Shown here: in pieces, positions 45,456-56,307 of the stretch
Layout of the letters: every line of letters starts with the position of its first letter
Position numbering within the stretch: position 1 is the stretch's first letter
Assembly (NCBI GenBank): GCA_022410635.1
Contig: JAJVDF010000863.1
Span: forward strand, 169,730-233,729
Length of the DNA: 64,000 nucleotides
Source: Tretioscincus oriximinensis
Lineage: Eukaryota; Chordata; Lepidosauria; Squamata; Gymnophthalmidae
Direction: 5' to 3'
Position numbers and translations under genes: made by a program
The notes under the pieces: model-generated
Told to the model about the DNA's origin: nothing
Databases searched by the model: none
Seen by the model: only the letters and a program-made list of their open reading frames with translations

Positions 45456-46949
45456 TTGCATCCACTGTGCTGGAAAAGGTAACTGGGGATGTGACCTATA
45501 TGTAGGCAATGGTAAAATTACTTCTATATACAGCATCTGCTAACATAATTGCACAGAGATGGCTAGGGAGATGTTCATGCAATCAACCAGGAATTGTCCA
45601 CGACTCAGTGGTAACAAGAAACAATTATGAAGTTTCAAAGGAAAATTTATTGTGAGACAACTATATTTTCTTTAATATAACTGAAGAATGCTGAGTCATA
45701 TCTGCAGCACTTTTCACTTTGGAGGCCTTCAGTTTTTATTTGATTTATCTCACAAAGGTGCAGCTGCATTTATAACAAAGAGCAGAGTCAGCCAAATACT
45801 CTATGTCTGCAGTATTGGATCTCAAAGTCCATATTAGATTGATTGGATGACAGCAAAGTGGCTAATGAGTGGGCTGGAGGTAAGTGAGGTTCAGCTAGCT
45901 TGAAATTGACTGCCGATCCTCTCGTTCTTGTCCTGTTCTCATGAATATTCAAGGAAGTGATGCAAGGTTTGTTGCCAAAATTTGCCTCCCCTACCTACCC
46001 AGTGCAATATTTCAACATTATAGCTACTGGTTTTCTGATCACTTGTTCTCTACAAGGTTTTCATGTTCTTCTTCGAAAGGACATATTTCCTATCTTCTGG
46101 TAGTTGGGCATTTAGCTTCAGTGAGATTAACCTGAATTCATAAGAGAGATTCAAACTGAACTCTGTTCCCAATGAACTGCTTTATCCAAACAGATTTGTC
46201 TAGTTCAGGGAAACCAATTTGGTACAAGCATCATAGGCTGCTTAATGGAAGCATCAAAATAACACACACAATGGCGGCTTTTTTAGATCCACTGAGAAAG
46301 GGATTCAACGTTTCTGCTGATGACTGACAATTGTACCCAAACCAGCACAATCCTGATTTCCTATAAGAAGCCAAGAATATTCACATAGTGTTGTTATCAC
46401 TATGAAGCATTCAACTAAGAGTGGATTGACACTTTGTGGAACAGAAAAGTTAAGGCATTAGAACACTGCATTCACATTGATAATTGTCTCACCACTACTC
46501 TATCATCCCAATAGCATTCTTAAACTTATTTTTTTTAATCTCTGGGGTTTGGGAATAGTTCAAACAAACAGCAAAAAGGTATTGGGTAGAGCTAGCTGTT
46601 TGACTATTCCCAGTCACTTCAAAAGCATTCTTACACTTGACCACAGAAGATTAATTTTAAGAAAAGCTTAAGATAAATTTCCTGGAAATTGGAAATGGTA
46701 TATGCCACATCTCCATGTCACATGACATATTTTCAATCAATCGCAATAAGGGGGATGGGCAACCAAGAATTTATAACATTTCATCAGAATCCCTATATCA
46801 CCTGTTGCTGCTGCTGCTTAGGATAGGCCAAAAAGGGTGGGCCTAATTAAGCAGTTTTTCAGCAAATCCCTGCTGTAAGACTCTCTACCTGCTGACTGCA
46901 TTAGTTTCAATAAGAAGAAGGAGAAGGAGAATGTAACATACCCTACCTT
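45456..46949. other. Unannotated DNA
   Basis: No gene or repeat recognised up to the DIRS terminus. A GAAGAAGGAGAAGGAG run sits at 46914-46929. Confidence 0.45.
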
Positions 46950-47022
46950 CCATGGATGTTCCTTCTCGTGGGCCTCAGGGGAATTACAGATGGGAATCCA
47001 GGAGCTTCTCCAGCTGAACACC
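46950..47022. repeat. DIRS inverted terminal repeat, left
   Basis: Pairs with 51098-51158. The left copy carries an extra block of about 20 bp (ATGTTCCTTCTCGTGGGCCT) after CCATGG, so the arms have diverged by indel. Confidence 0.75.
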
Positions 47023-47084
47023 CTATCAATACCCAGCTTAGGAGAGGGCGACACCCAAAAGCAACAGCAACTTCATCGAGACTA

Positions 47085-48157
47085 TTAAAAACAAGAACAC
47101 AAACAGATTAAAGCGGTGGGAGTAATTCCCCCAAGGCCCACGATAGATGAAAAGGGCCCTCCTGACATCCAGTCTGTGGAGCTTAGCCTCTGTGGCATCT
47201 GAAGGGATGGATAAAAGGTGGGAAGATGAACCTCCTGAGAGTGGAGGAAACGAGAGCCTACCTTTGGTCTAAAGGTTGGATCCAGCCTCAGAACAACAGA
47301 AGAGGGAGTGAAGGTATAGCATTCGGACACGCGCCATGCCGACATGACTGCAATAAGGAACACTACCTTCAATAAGGAACACTACCTCGAAGGGATTCAA
47401 AGGGGCTGCCAGCACTAGGCGAGTTTTCCACTGAGGGTGGCAATGGACCTCCTGGGGCCTGGCCTTTTTGAGGCCGGAGAGGAAGGATTTGATCAAACCT
47501 TCCCTTGCTATCTTAAAGACAGAAGAGAGATCCAGTACAGAGGCCAATGCAAAAACCTGTTTCTTAATAGTATTATGGGCCAGACCCTTGCAGATGCCCT
47601 CCTGAAGGAAGGACAGAACCTGCAAGACCAAAGGCTGAAAGGGGTCAATGGTCAGACGGGAGCACCAAAGTGAGAAGGCCCTCCACATTGANTTGTAAAC
47701 TCTCCAGGTGGACCCTCATCAAGCCGCCAAGATGGTAGGGATCACATCCTCTTCCAGCCCTAAACCTCGCAGGTGGAGGCACTGAGCCTGAAAGCTGTAA
47801 GGGAAAGCCAGGAGGGATTGGGTTGGGGAATGCCCTGCTGCAGGAGGAGAGGAGGATCCAGAGGGAGTCTCCAAGGAGAGTCTGACAGGAGCTCCACTAT
47901 CATGGGGACCAGCTGCACCTGGGCTACTCCGGGGCAATCAAGATCACTTGTGCAGACTCCCTCCTAATCTTCTGAAGCACCTTGGGGAGCAAAGGGGCCG
48001 GGGGAAACGCATATAGCAAACCCTTCGGCCATTCGGCTGACAGGGCATCTACTGCTACTGCCCCCTGATCCTGTAGGCTGCAAGTTGGTGGTTTGATGCT
48101 GATGTGAATAAATCTAAGATAGGTTCTCCCCACCTGTAAGTCAGATCTAGGAAGATT
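47085..48157 (-). pseudogene. DIRS tyrosine recombinase remnant
   Basis: The protein would integrate circular DNA without making target duplications. Across frames: PKGLLYAFPPAPLLPKVLQK (N-terminal segment), then WRAFSLWCSRLTIDPFQP...FLQEGICKGLAHNTIKKQV (47269-47688 (-), core-binding-like helices), then SAWRVSECYTFTPSS, holding the first catalytic arginine in the usual RVSEL-like motif. The C-terminal HxxR and nucleophile Tyr motifs expected further on are not found before the terminal repeat, so it is truncated as well as frameshifted. Confidence 0.85.
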
Positions 48158-48165
48158 CTTGGGTT

Positions 48166-48470
48166 GAAGAAGAAGAAGAAGAACTTGGTTCTTATACCCC
48201 GCTTTTCTCACCTTTCAAAGGGACTCAAAGCGGCTTACAAGGATATATTTTGCCCGAATGCTTCCATTCTATCTTCCCCACCAGGCTATGGTGGTTCCCA
48301 TGTATCCACTTGCAGTCAGTTGCAATTTCTTGCAATTCATGCTTTCGAATAGCTGGATTGGCTAGAGCTACAGGCTAGTGGAAGGTGCTCACCCCTCCCC
48401 ACACAGGGCTTCGAAACCCAATCTCCCAGGCGAGAGACAAATTCCTAAGTGACTGAGCTATCCGTGCCCG
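48166..48470 (-). mobile_element. tRNA-derived SINE inserted in DIRS
   Basis: Full-length SINE. Minus strand: CGGGCACGGATAGCTCAGTC head, GGGTTTCGAAGCCC B box, tail GCGGGGTATAAGAACCAAG then TTC repeats. Flanked by CTTGGGTT (48158-48165) and CTTGAGTT (48471-48478), a probable 8-bp target duplication with one change. Its promoter boxes are the best kept among the SINEs here. Confidence 0.9.
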
Positions 48471-48478
48471 CTTGAGTT

Positions 48479-48930
48479 CCCATTTCTCTTGTGGAAAAGG
48501 TCTGCTGTGGGAGTCCGCCTGGACGTGAATAATAATGGCAGACAGAGAGGACAAGTGACATTTTGCACAATCAAACAACTCATAAGATAGCAACATGAGG
48601 TTACAGGACCTCCCCCCCCCCCCCATCTGAATATATGAGCCTTAGCAGTCATATCCGTAAGGACCAAGACATGATGACCCTGAATCAAAGGAGCGAAGGC
48701 TGGAGGGCCAGGAAAATGGCCTTATGCTCCAGCCAATTAATTTGGTTAGAGGCTTCAGAAGGGGACCAAGTCCCCTGTGTGGTCCTTTCCAGGTATACTG
48801 CCCCCCAGCCGTACAGGCTGGCATCACTGGTGACTCTGACCTTATCCGGGCAATTGATCGGGACCCCTCTGGACAAGTGCTCTCTGGCAAGTCACCAGTC
48901 AAGAGAGGGAGGGAAAGCTGAATGTTGAGC
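48479..48930 (-). pseudogene. DIRS RNase H remnant
   Basis: Degrades the RNA strand of the RNA-DNA hybrid in functional elements. Minus-strand readings give VTSDASLYGWGAVYLERTTQ (first catalytic Asp), ALQPSLL and then GHHVLVLTDMTAKAHIFR with the later Asp. Frames 48685-48876 and 48458-48688 (-) overlap by a frameshift. The SINE at 48166 separates it from the recombinase. Confidence 0.82.
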
Positions 48931-49129
48931 CCCTGGGCAATATCCGCTGCAAAGGGCAGGAGAAACCATTGGAGCCATCTGGAATGGATTCTGGCCCACA
49001 GGGCGAGATCGAACATCAACACCATCTTCCCAAAAAAGGAAGACAGAACTTGAGGCCCAACCTGGAAAGGGCCAGAACCTCCCTGATTTGGGACTGGATA
49101 GCAGACACCCTGTCCGAATTGAAGAGAGA

Positions 49130-49820
49130 CCCTAGGTGCTCCAGACTGGTGGAAGCCACAAGGTCTTTTGCAGGTTAATGAGAAACCCATGGGACTGAAA
49201 GACAGTGAGGGTGGGACAGACGTCCTCAAGGGTTTGCGAGAAAGAGGACCCAACTACCAAGATGTCATCCAGGCATGCAAAGGCGGTGATGCCCTGCACT
49301 CTCAGAACCTGAATAAGGCTCAAGATGAGCATGGTGAATACCCTTGGGGCCATAGAGGTCCCGAAGGGCATTGAGTGATACTGGTAGTAGTCCCCTCCCA
49401 CAGCAAAGTGAAGGAATTTCCAATGGGAAGGATGGATGACAATAGGCCTGTTTGTGGTCGAGGCTAGCCAGGAACTGACCCTTGCTAAGAGCTTGCCTAA
49501 TGGTGGAGATGGATTCTATCTTGAAGGTCTTACTGACCAGAAAACCATTGAGGAACTTCAAATCCAAAATGGTCCTCCATTGGTCCATTTTTTGGGGAAC
49601 CATGAAAAGAACTGAATAGATACCCCTGAGCCCTCTCAGGGATGGGGACCAGTTCCACTACCTCCAAAGAGAGGAGGTCTTGAACGGTTTTCAGCAGGAT
49701 AGATCCCTTAACCAGGTTGCGGGGGAGGGGAGGGAAGAACTTCCTACCCAAGGGGGGAATCAAATTCAAGCCTATAACTTTGATCAACAATAGAAATAAC
49801 CCAAGGATCCGAAACATTGG
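49130..49820 (-). pseudogene. DIRS reverse transcriptase remnant
   Basis: Spread over three frames: FPPLPRNLVKGSILLKTVQD (49530-49817), MDQWRTILDLKFLNGFL...FLASLDHKQAYCH with the motif A aspartate (49265-49603), and YYQYHSMPFGTSMAPRVFTM...FACLDDILVVG with the LDD of motif C (49132-49401). The MPFG..APRVFT block and LDDIL are typical of DIRS rather than gypsy RTs. At least two frameshifts. Confidence 0.88.
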
Positions 49821-50162
49821 GAAACCAAACTTCCTTAAAAACCTGAAGGCAACCCCCCACTTGGGGTAGATCGACCAACTCTATTGGCTCAGGGCTTGGT
49901 AAATTTAGAGCCCCCTCCCTTCCCAGGGCTCTCTGTTAGCACTGTACTGTTTTCTCTAGGAGCCTCCACCCCTGGGGGCCTTGGAGTGAAAGGACTGTTT
50001 AGGATAGAAATCCCTTTGCCCCTTTTTTGGAAAAAAAAATGCTTGTCATGCTGCTTACCTTGGGACATAGAGGGCACTGGGTTGGTAGCCAGGACTTTCT
50101 TTTTATCCTTAGACTCCACCAAGACCTCCTTCAGGGCTTCCTCCCCGAAGATTAGATTACCC

Positions 50163-50687
50163 TTAAAGGGGGCACCAATCAGCTGGACCTTGGAGCCTCA
50201 ATCCATGATCCCTGAACGTAGCCACAGGGCCCTGCATGCTGCAACTGAGGCCTTGGAAGACCTGGCTACCAGTTGCATGGAGTCTGCGGAAAAATCCGCT
50301 GACAGTCAAATTCTTTCTGACTTTGTTAAGAGAGACCCGGGCTGATGTGTACAGGGATGCCCCCACAAGCTGAGAGTTGGCACGGAATGCTAGAGCATCC
50401 ACTTCAAAGGACCTCTTAAGCAAGCCCTCCATCTTCCTGTCCACTGCATCCCTCAGATTAGCTTCGGAATCCTTAAGTAAAATCTGCTTGAACACTAGGG
50501 CTGTCACTGGGGCATCAATTGCCAGAATGGCTAGGAAGGAAGAGGCGTGGTCAGCAGGTAAAAGCATCTTGCGAGGAATGGCTGGCAGACATCTAGATCC
50601 TGCCAGATCCTTCCACACTCCCAAGGCCAGATAGTGAAAAATATCAGGTATGGGAAGACCCTGATCCCCTTGTGGAAGCACCCACAT
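50163..50687 (-). pseudogene. DIRS gag-like remnant
   Basis: 174 codons with LLKDSEANLRDAVDRKMEGL and KRSFEVDALAFRANSQLVGA, resembling the conserved block of vertebrate DIRS gag proteins (a D.KMEGLLK..FE motif). Further gag-like or proline/glycine-rich sequence lies at 49889-50122 (-). No zinc knuckle seen. The upstream start is unclear. Confidence 0.7.
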
Positions 50688-51097
50688 GAGATTCTTAGCT
50701 TCATCAGTTTGGGAGGATGCCTCTTTCTGAGGAAGAGAGAGCTCCAGGGTTTGAGCTATCTCCTCAATTGTGGCAGAAAACTAATCCACAGTCTTCCTCC
50801 CTAGAAGGTAAAACTCTGTCCTGGGTCACCGCCAGAAAAGTCAGAAGAACGCATGCCGCTGGATTGAGAGGCAGGCGAGTGGCATCCGTATGGCCGGGAC
50901 AAGGGGGGCAGATCCCGGGGGTCTAGGGAAAATGGGTGCCAAACCCTGCCTCTGGGTCTGCCCCACCCACCCCTCCTTTGACAAGGGTGCAAACCCCAGG
51001 GAAGCAGGAGAGAAGTTGCCATTGCTGGAAGGAGCGAATGGAACTGACCTGGTTATCTATAGGGAGAGGAGCATTTATTTCTTTATGGCCACCTAGT

Positions 51098-51158
51098 GGT
51101 GTTTGGCTGGAAGGGCTCCTGGATCAGGACCCATCTGTAATTCAACCGGGGTCCATGG
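51098..51158. repeat. DIRS inverted terminal repeat, right
   Basis: Complement of the left terminus; immediately followed by a SINE tail at 51160. Confidence 0.75.
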
Positions 51159-51159
51159 A

Positions 51160-51455
51160 GAAGAAGGAGAAAAAGAATTGAGTTTATATACCCCACTCTT
51201 TTCCAGAGGGGCTTACAGGGTTAATTTTCACCTGAAGGCTTACATCTTATTCTATGTTCCCCATCACGTTAATGATGGTACTCATTTATCTAATTGATAT
51301 ACAAATTATGAATTTGCATATCTTTTGAATAGCTGAGTTGGCTAAAGCTGCATGCTAGTGGAAGACGCTCACCCTCCCCATGTCCAACACAGGGCTTCAA
51401 AACCCGATCTTCCAGATGGAAGACCATCTTCTTAGCAACTGACCCATACGTGTCT
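51160..51455 (-). mobile_element. tRNA-derived SINE at DIRS edge
   Basis: Minus-strand SINE: head AGACACGTATGGGTCAGTTG, degenerate B box GGTTTTGAAGCCC, body, tail AGAGTGGGGTATATAAAC. Older and more diverged than the copy inside DIRS. Confidence 0.82.
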
Positions 51456-52740
51456 ATTAGGGTTGGGATTATAAAAGGCTGCTGACTGTCTGGGATACTG
51501 AACCAGACCGCCCCTTCCACCAAGTTATGAACAGAATGGTTAGCAACCAGACTGGTCTAAGTGGGATTGGTCTTCAGGGGCTACACAAGTGAATTCACCC
51601 TGAGATGGCTCACCATCATCATTGTCATCACCTGATCAGAATAATTTGCACCATTAAATTCATGATTCATGTAGGAATGCATGCAAAACCCTCTCCAATC
51701 CTCAATATTCCACCACGTTTAGTCTAATAATTTCACTTATTTTATTCATTTCTNTATTCAGTTTTCATACTGTCTTATATTGCAATTCCAGAAAATTCAC
51801 AAAAGGATAAACAGTAAAATGAAATATCTGAAATACAATAAAAGCATAAGATTCTTTTCTTAATTTAATATGAAGTGCCAAAAGCCTGGATAAATGAATG
51901 TGTTTTTACTAATGATAAATCTGAATCCACTGCTCTAACCTAATCCATTATTGTATGCATTATATGTGGCTTCTCTTTTCCACTTCAGAGTGTGAAAAAG
52001 AGCTGCCTATAAGGACACAAATACCATTTTAAAGCTAGAGATTAATGCAGAATGGCTGTCTTATGAGTTTTTTCTTGGCTCCCAGTTGTTGAGAATGTTT
52101 TCTAAGTTTTTTGTGTACATTATCAGGATATACAATATATTCAAACACAGTATATCCATACACCTTATTTCTGCACGAGTGTTCAATATTGTTTACTATC
52201 ATGATATCTAACATTGGACCGACACTAATCACAGGCAATCCTTTCATCCCAGTAGCTTTCCGTGGCTTAAATGTGGGTAGTAAAGCAAACATTTTAAAAA
52301 CCTAGACAACAAAACATTTGAAATCTGGGATTGTGTGAACTAATAGTCAGTCATATGTTGAGATGTTGGTCTATCAAGAATGAACCTAATATCATTTTTA
52401 TATCACAAAATGTTCAACAACCCATTATGTATCTTTGAAGATACTTTTTTCAACTTTTCAGATTCTGAGTATGTGTTAGTTTTTGAAATTCAAGCCTGCA
52501 AGTTTTCCGAGACATTAAATAGTCTCTTTTCCCACCTTGTTAACTTTATTTATCTTTAAAATATCTATTACAACTTTTCAGATGTACAGCTTGGAAGGCA
52601 CAAGATAATGATACAGAAGCTGAGTCCTTCGCTAGAAAAGTGTAAAAGTTAGCTTGCCAACTTATAACCCAAACTGTAGAAATAAATGTATTAAATGATA
52701 GATGGCTGCATTTCAACAGATATTTAATGACAGAAGTTAC
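51456..52740. other. Unannotated AT-rich DNA
   Basis: No gene or repeat recognised. Confidence 0.5.
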
Positions 52741-52752
52741 ACAAGCTTCCTT

Positions 52753-52915
52753 TCAGAGAAATAGCCGTGTTAGTCTAGCAGAAAGTCCAGCAAAGGGGCT
52801 AGCAGCACTTTGAGACTAACTTGAGAAAAGTGGTTGGCATAAGCTTTCTACGAAAGCTTATGCCAACCACTTTTCTCAAGTTAGTCTCAAAGTGCTGCTA
52901 GCCCCTTTGCTGGAC
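52753..52915. mobile_element. hAT-like MITE with exact 64-bp inverted repeat
   Basis: One terminus CAGAGAAATAGCCGTGTTAG starts at 52754. Arms 52785-52848 and 52852-52915 are perfect complements around a 3-nt loop (TAC). The direct repeat ACAAGCTTCCTT flanks the block (52741-52752 and 52914-52925). Unlike the copy at 33382, the second terminus is missing. Zero mismatches in 64 bp imply a recent event or gene conversion. Confidence 0.88.
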
Positions 52916-53004
52916 AAGCTTCCTTGTGATTTTTGATCAATACTGATTTAGTTAAGAATTGTTTTCTTATTAACAAAAGAAATTTCATTCAGGAGAAATG
53001 TATG

Positions 53005-53867
53005 GGGGAAGGGCACATGCACGAGACGAGCAGCACCCTTTNGCACCATTGGGGCCCAGCTAAAGCTCTATGAATATCTTCCCTCCTCAGGGGCACCCAG
53101 CAGCAACCACAGGAGGCAAGCTCTGTAACGGTAGGACTTTTGTCTTCCTGAACCTCCAAATTGCTGCCCAGAGGGAAAAATAAAATGGCGCCCGCATCAG
53201 AAATGACTCCCGCCTCACCAGATTACATACTCTCTCAGACCTCAAGCCTGAGAATACNGGGGAGTTAGGGGCTGCCAACTTCACCCTCTCCCTTATGGAT
53301 CAAATTAAGCAAGCCTTAAAGGTAGAATTTAACGGGATGCTGTCAAACCTTGGAGCTAAGCTAGACTCAGTGACTGAGACTGTTAATGAGATTAAAATCA
53401 CTGCCTTGGAAGCCTTAGATCAAGCCACGGAACTAATTATTGAAACTGACCAACTTACTGGTGAAGTTCAGCAACTCCGAGAAGAACTTCTAGACCTGCA
53501 GTGCAGAGCTAGGCAGAATAACCTTCGAGTGAGGGGTCTAAAGGAGGGTATTGAAGGCTCTATCATGATCAACTTTTTAATAAGCTGGTGGGAAAAGGCT
53601 TTTCCAGACCTCCAGACTTCAAGATCTGGTATTGCGAGAGCCCACCGCACCCTCCATCCTCGGCCGCCCCCTGACACACACCCCTAGGGATATAGTGGTG
53701 GCTTTTGAGCAGTTTACTTCAAAAAACGTCTTCAGAGCACTTTCGCAACACTCTTCCCTGCTCTGCTACAGCAACTGTAACTTGGCTGTGTTTCAAGATA
53801 TTGCCCCAGAAGTGTTGACAAGACATAATTTATACAGCTCAGTCACCGCATCCCTCAGAAAGGCCTG
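53005..53867 (+). mobile_element. L1 5' region, left of chromovirus
   Basis: Apparent L1 5' UTR then ORF1, interrupted in the ORF1 C-terminal domain by the Ty3/gypsy fragment; ORF1 resumes at 56165. The only L1 5' end in the window; all others are 3' stubs. Confidence 0.82.
53185..53867 (+). pseudogene. L1 ORF1 (RNA-binding protein), interrupted
   Basis: ORF1p coats L1 RNA as trimers. A candidate start is ATGGCGCCC at 53185, followed by frame breaks and an N. The frame 53295-53687 shows a heptad-rich coiled coil (LDSVTETVNEIK to QLTGEVQQLREEL), then RARQNNLRVRGLKEG, the RRM entry motif. A frameshift at about 53690 leads to RDIVVAFEQF and NLAVFQDIAPEVL of the C-terminal domain, cut at TASLRKAC. 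The last part lies beyond the insertion. Confidence 0.85.
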
Positions 53868-54184
53868 TGTTAGTAATGTAGGGCTTCAATCCAAGAATAA
53901 CAAAGATAAACAGTTTCATTGAAGGATGTTTATTCAAAAGCTAAATCCAGTAATAAAGCCAGAAGTCAGAAGTTAACTCCAGTAGTAACTAAAGTGACAG
54001 AACAGGAAGTGACAGGGGAAACTACATTATAAAGCAAGGTCAAGGGGCCACCTCTTGGTGCCCACTAGCCCATAAGGAGATATAAATCACCCGTTGAAAA
54101 CCTCCCGCCGGCGCGCAAAGTAATTCAAAAGAGCAAAGGAGAGGGGAAAAAAAGCATGAGCAGAAAGATAGGAGGTACCTAACA
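53868..54184 (-). repeat. Chromovirus LTR, about 317 bp
   Basis: Plus strand begins TGTTAGTAATG and ends CTAACA (6-bp inverted ends). Just beyond the right end the minus strand has a purine-rich GGGTGGGGGGATGA, fitting a polypurine tract next to a 3' LTR. Boundaries inferred from this geometry. Confidence 0.65.
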
Positions 54185-54294
54185 TCATCCCCCCACCCAC
54201 AAAGAGTGGTAACCCAATAGGGAAGCACAAAGGAAAGGAAGAAGGGAAAAGGCATGGAAGACAGGAAGTAGGTGATGGAGGGAGCAGGTCAGGG

Positions 54295-56160
54295 GTGTGG
54301 CTTGTCAGGAAAGGCAGAATGGAAGCGATGGAGGAGAGAGGGAGCGTGAACATCAGTGGAGCATACCCAGGAACAATCCGTAACAGGGTAATCCTTCCAA
54401 TGGACGAAGTATTAGAGTTCACCGTGGAAGAACCGGGAGTCCAAGATGTCAGATACCTCAAAGTGCTCGCCTTGCCTGACCATGACGGGAGGAGGAGGGG
54501 GAGGCTGAGAGGGACGTAGCGGAGAGGGTGAAGGTTGAGGGAGGAGAAGCAAACAGTGCAAGATAGGATGGATTTCCATGGAAGAAGGCAGTCACAACCT
54601 AAAGGAGACATTGTTGATCTGCTCGAATACCTCAACGGGTCCAACAAACTTGTAGTCCAGTTTACGGGAGGGCCGAAGAGAGTGTAGATTATGAGTGGAA
54701 AGCCAAACAGAAATAGTGGGGCCTTGGCTCTGTGGCGATCATTGTAATGCTTGGCGGAGGCAGAAGACGCATTCAGGGCTTCATGGATTATGTCCCAAAC
54801 AGCAGAAGCGGAATCGGTCCACTTGGATAGGGAGGGGGGGAGGGATTCATCAGAGATGAGGGGAGGGTAGATGGACAGAGAAGAACCATAGACTGCCTTG
54901 AAGGGCGAGACACCTGTGGAGGAATGGACAGAATTATTATAGGCAAATTCACACAGGGACAGGTAAGAGAGCCAATCAGACCGTTGAAAATTAACATAGG
55001 AGCGCATGAGTGTTATGATGTTCTGCAAGTTCCTTTCACTTTCTCCATCAGTTTCGGGTTGAAAGGCAGAACTGAAGGCCAATTGAGTCCCCAAATGTTT
55101 GGTGAAGGCGCGCCAAAAGTGAGCAGTCATCTGAGGTCCACGATCAGAAATGATGCAGCCTGAAAATGTTGTCCAAAAAAAGTTGAGCAAGTTGTGGTGC
55201 GGTAAGTACAGCTTTGAGTGGAATAAAATGAGCCATCTTTGAAAAGCAGTCAACCATGCACCAGAAAGTGGTCATGCCGTGGGGGGAAGGCAAGCCAACC
55301 AGAAAGTCCATAGTAATCTCATGCCAAGGTTGGGTAGGTGCTGGTAGGGGCATGAGCAATCCAGGGGGCTTGCATCGGGGGGGTCTTACTTTGAATGCAG
55401 ATAGGGCAAGAGGACACGTAGATGGAGACGTCCTTACGGAGAATATGCCACTAATAAGACCTGCGGATAGGGGCCAAGGCGCATAGAAAGCCGAAGTGGG
55501 ACATCCAGCTTTATTATTTAATTATAATCCCAGGTCAAACCACTTTCTGAATAAACAAACCAGCACAAGCAGACGGGGAATCATTTTCTTTCAATGATTT
55601 TAATCTTTACACAACAAAGCTCCATTTTACTCACATTTTTGGCTGCTTCTGTTCCTACTGCCAGTTTCATGATCATGAACCTGTTGGGGATCTAAGGTTT
55701 ATAAAAAAGACTTGTTATTGTGAAAGAACTGTGTAGAAAAGCTGGCAGAAATACAACTTGGAACTATGAAACTGGAAATAGAAATTCTGCTTGAAGATGA
55801 GAAACTATAAGCTGCTTGTTTTGTTTTTGCTAACAACTGGAAGGAAGAGAGAAGGAAGGGAAGGGAGGAAAGAGGAAAAGGTGGAAAGAAGGAAGGAAGG
55901 AAAGAAGAACAGATGGAATGAAGGTGGAAGGGAGGAATTTAATAAGGAAGAAAGGAAGTAAAGAAAGTGTGGCCAAGGTGCATAGAAAGCCGAAGTGTCC
56001 AGCGGATGAGGAGTCATGATGGTGAGCAAGTATGGCAGGGCGAACGGATAGAGGGATATAAACTTTACCGTTGAGAATCGGTAGGTTGGCAGAAACGTCT
56101 AAAAGATGGTTGTTGTGGAGGAACCAGGAGTCAGTAGGAAGAGCGGGATGAGACCATACA
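54295..56160 (-). pseudogene. Chromovirus integrase with chromodomain, interrupted
   Basis: Integrase inserts the DNA copy; the chromodomain steers it to chromatin marks. On the minus strand, right to left: LNGKVYIPL and HHHDSSSAGHFG (zinc-binding N-terminus, about 55990-56090), ITMDFLVGLP (first catalytic Asp), SDRGPQMTAHFWRAF (second Asp), PETDGESERNLQ (Glu), AYNNSVHSSTGVSPF, then the chromodomain (EVSDILDSRFFHGEL, about 54430-54480). Frameshifts occur between the first and second Asp and before the chromodomain, and a foreign insert lies at 55499-55970. Confidence 0.9.
55499..55970 (+). mobile_element. Insert within chromovirus, 27-bp flanking duplication
   Basis: Starts with sequence shared with 59470-59700 (ACATCCAGCTTTATTATTTA, later ATGATCATGAACCTGTTGG) and ends in a GGAA tract with the same GATGGAA..GGTGGAAGGGAGG order as 59760. 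About 150 bp in the middle (55695-55845) are unique to this copy. Gypsy sequence 55472-55498 is repeated at 55971-55997 with one mismatch. Confidence 0.85.
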
Positions 56161-56164
56161 AAGA

Positions 56165-56307
56165 GTCAAATATCGCTGGGGATTCCCCTGCTTTCTTGTA
56201 ATCATGGGGCCCAACGGACATCAGTATAAAGCTAATGACCAAGACGAAGCTACACACATCTGGAACCACAATGGGAAACTCTGCAACGATCTTCTGCTGT
56301 GCAGACA
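56165..56307 (+). pseudogene. L1 ORF1 C-terminus, right of chromovirus
   Basis: Reads KYRWGFPCFLVIMGPNGHQY, the conserved end of the ORF1 C-terminal domain (YRWGFPF motif), directly continuing LRKAC from 53867. Cut at about 56307 by a SINE; ORF2 is not found downstream. Confidence 0.85.

Larger units (their letters stand above)
46950..51158 (-). mobile_element. DIRS-type tyrosine-recombinase retrotransposon, decayed
   Basis: The minus strand reads gag-like region, reverse transcriptase, RNase H, then tyrosine recombinase, the DIRS order. The ends form inverted terminal repeats (46950-47022 and 51098-51158; shared CCATGG, GAATTACAG, CAGGAGC, AACACC), which DIRS elements carry in place of LTRs. 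About 4.2 kb, including a 0.3-kb SINE inserted at 48166. All frames are broken; it is a fossil, but nearly all modules remain. Confidence 0.9.
53868..56164 (-). mobile_element. Ty3/gypsy chromovirus fragment inserted in L1 ORF1
   Basis: Minus-strand element: 3' LTR on the left (53868-54184), then chromodomain, integrase and the zinc-finger region preceding it, ending abruptly at about 56164. Reverse transcriptase, gag and the second LTR are absent. The L1 ORF1 codons rejoin across it almost without loss (...CCTGTGT / GTCAAATATCGC). Confidence 0.9.

Noticed and set aside
48166..48470. tRNA gene
   Set aside because: A and B boxes belong to a SINE head; the cloverleaf is not intact and the sequence continues into SINE body and tail.
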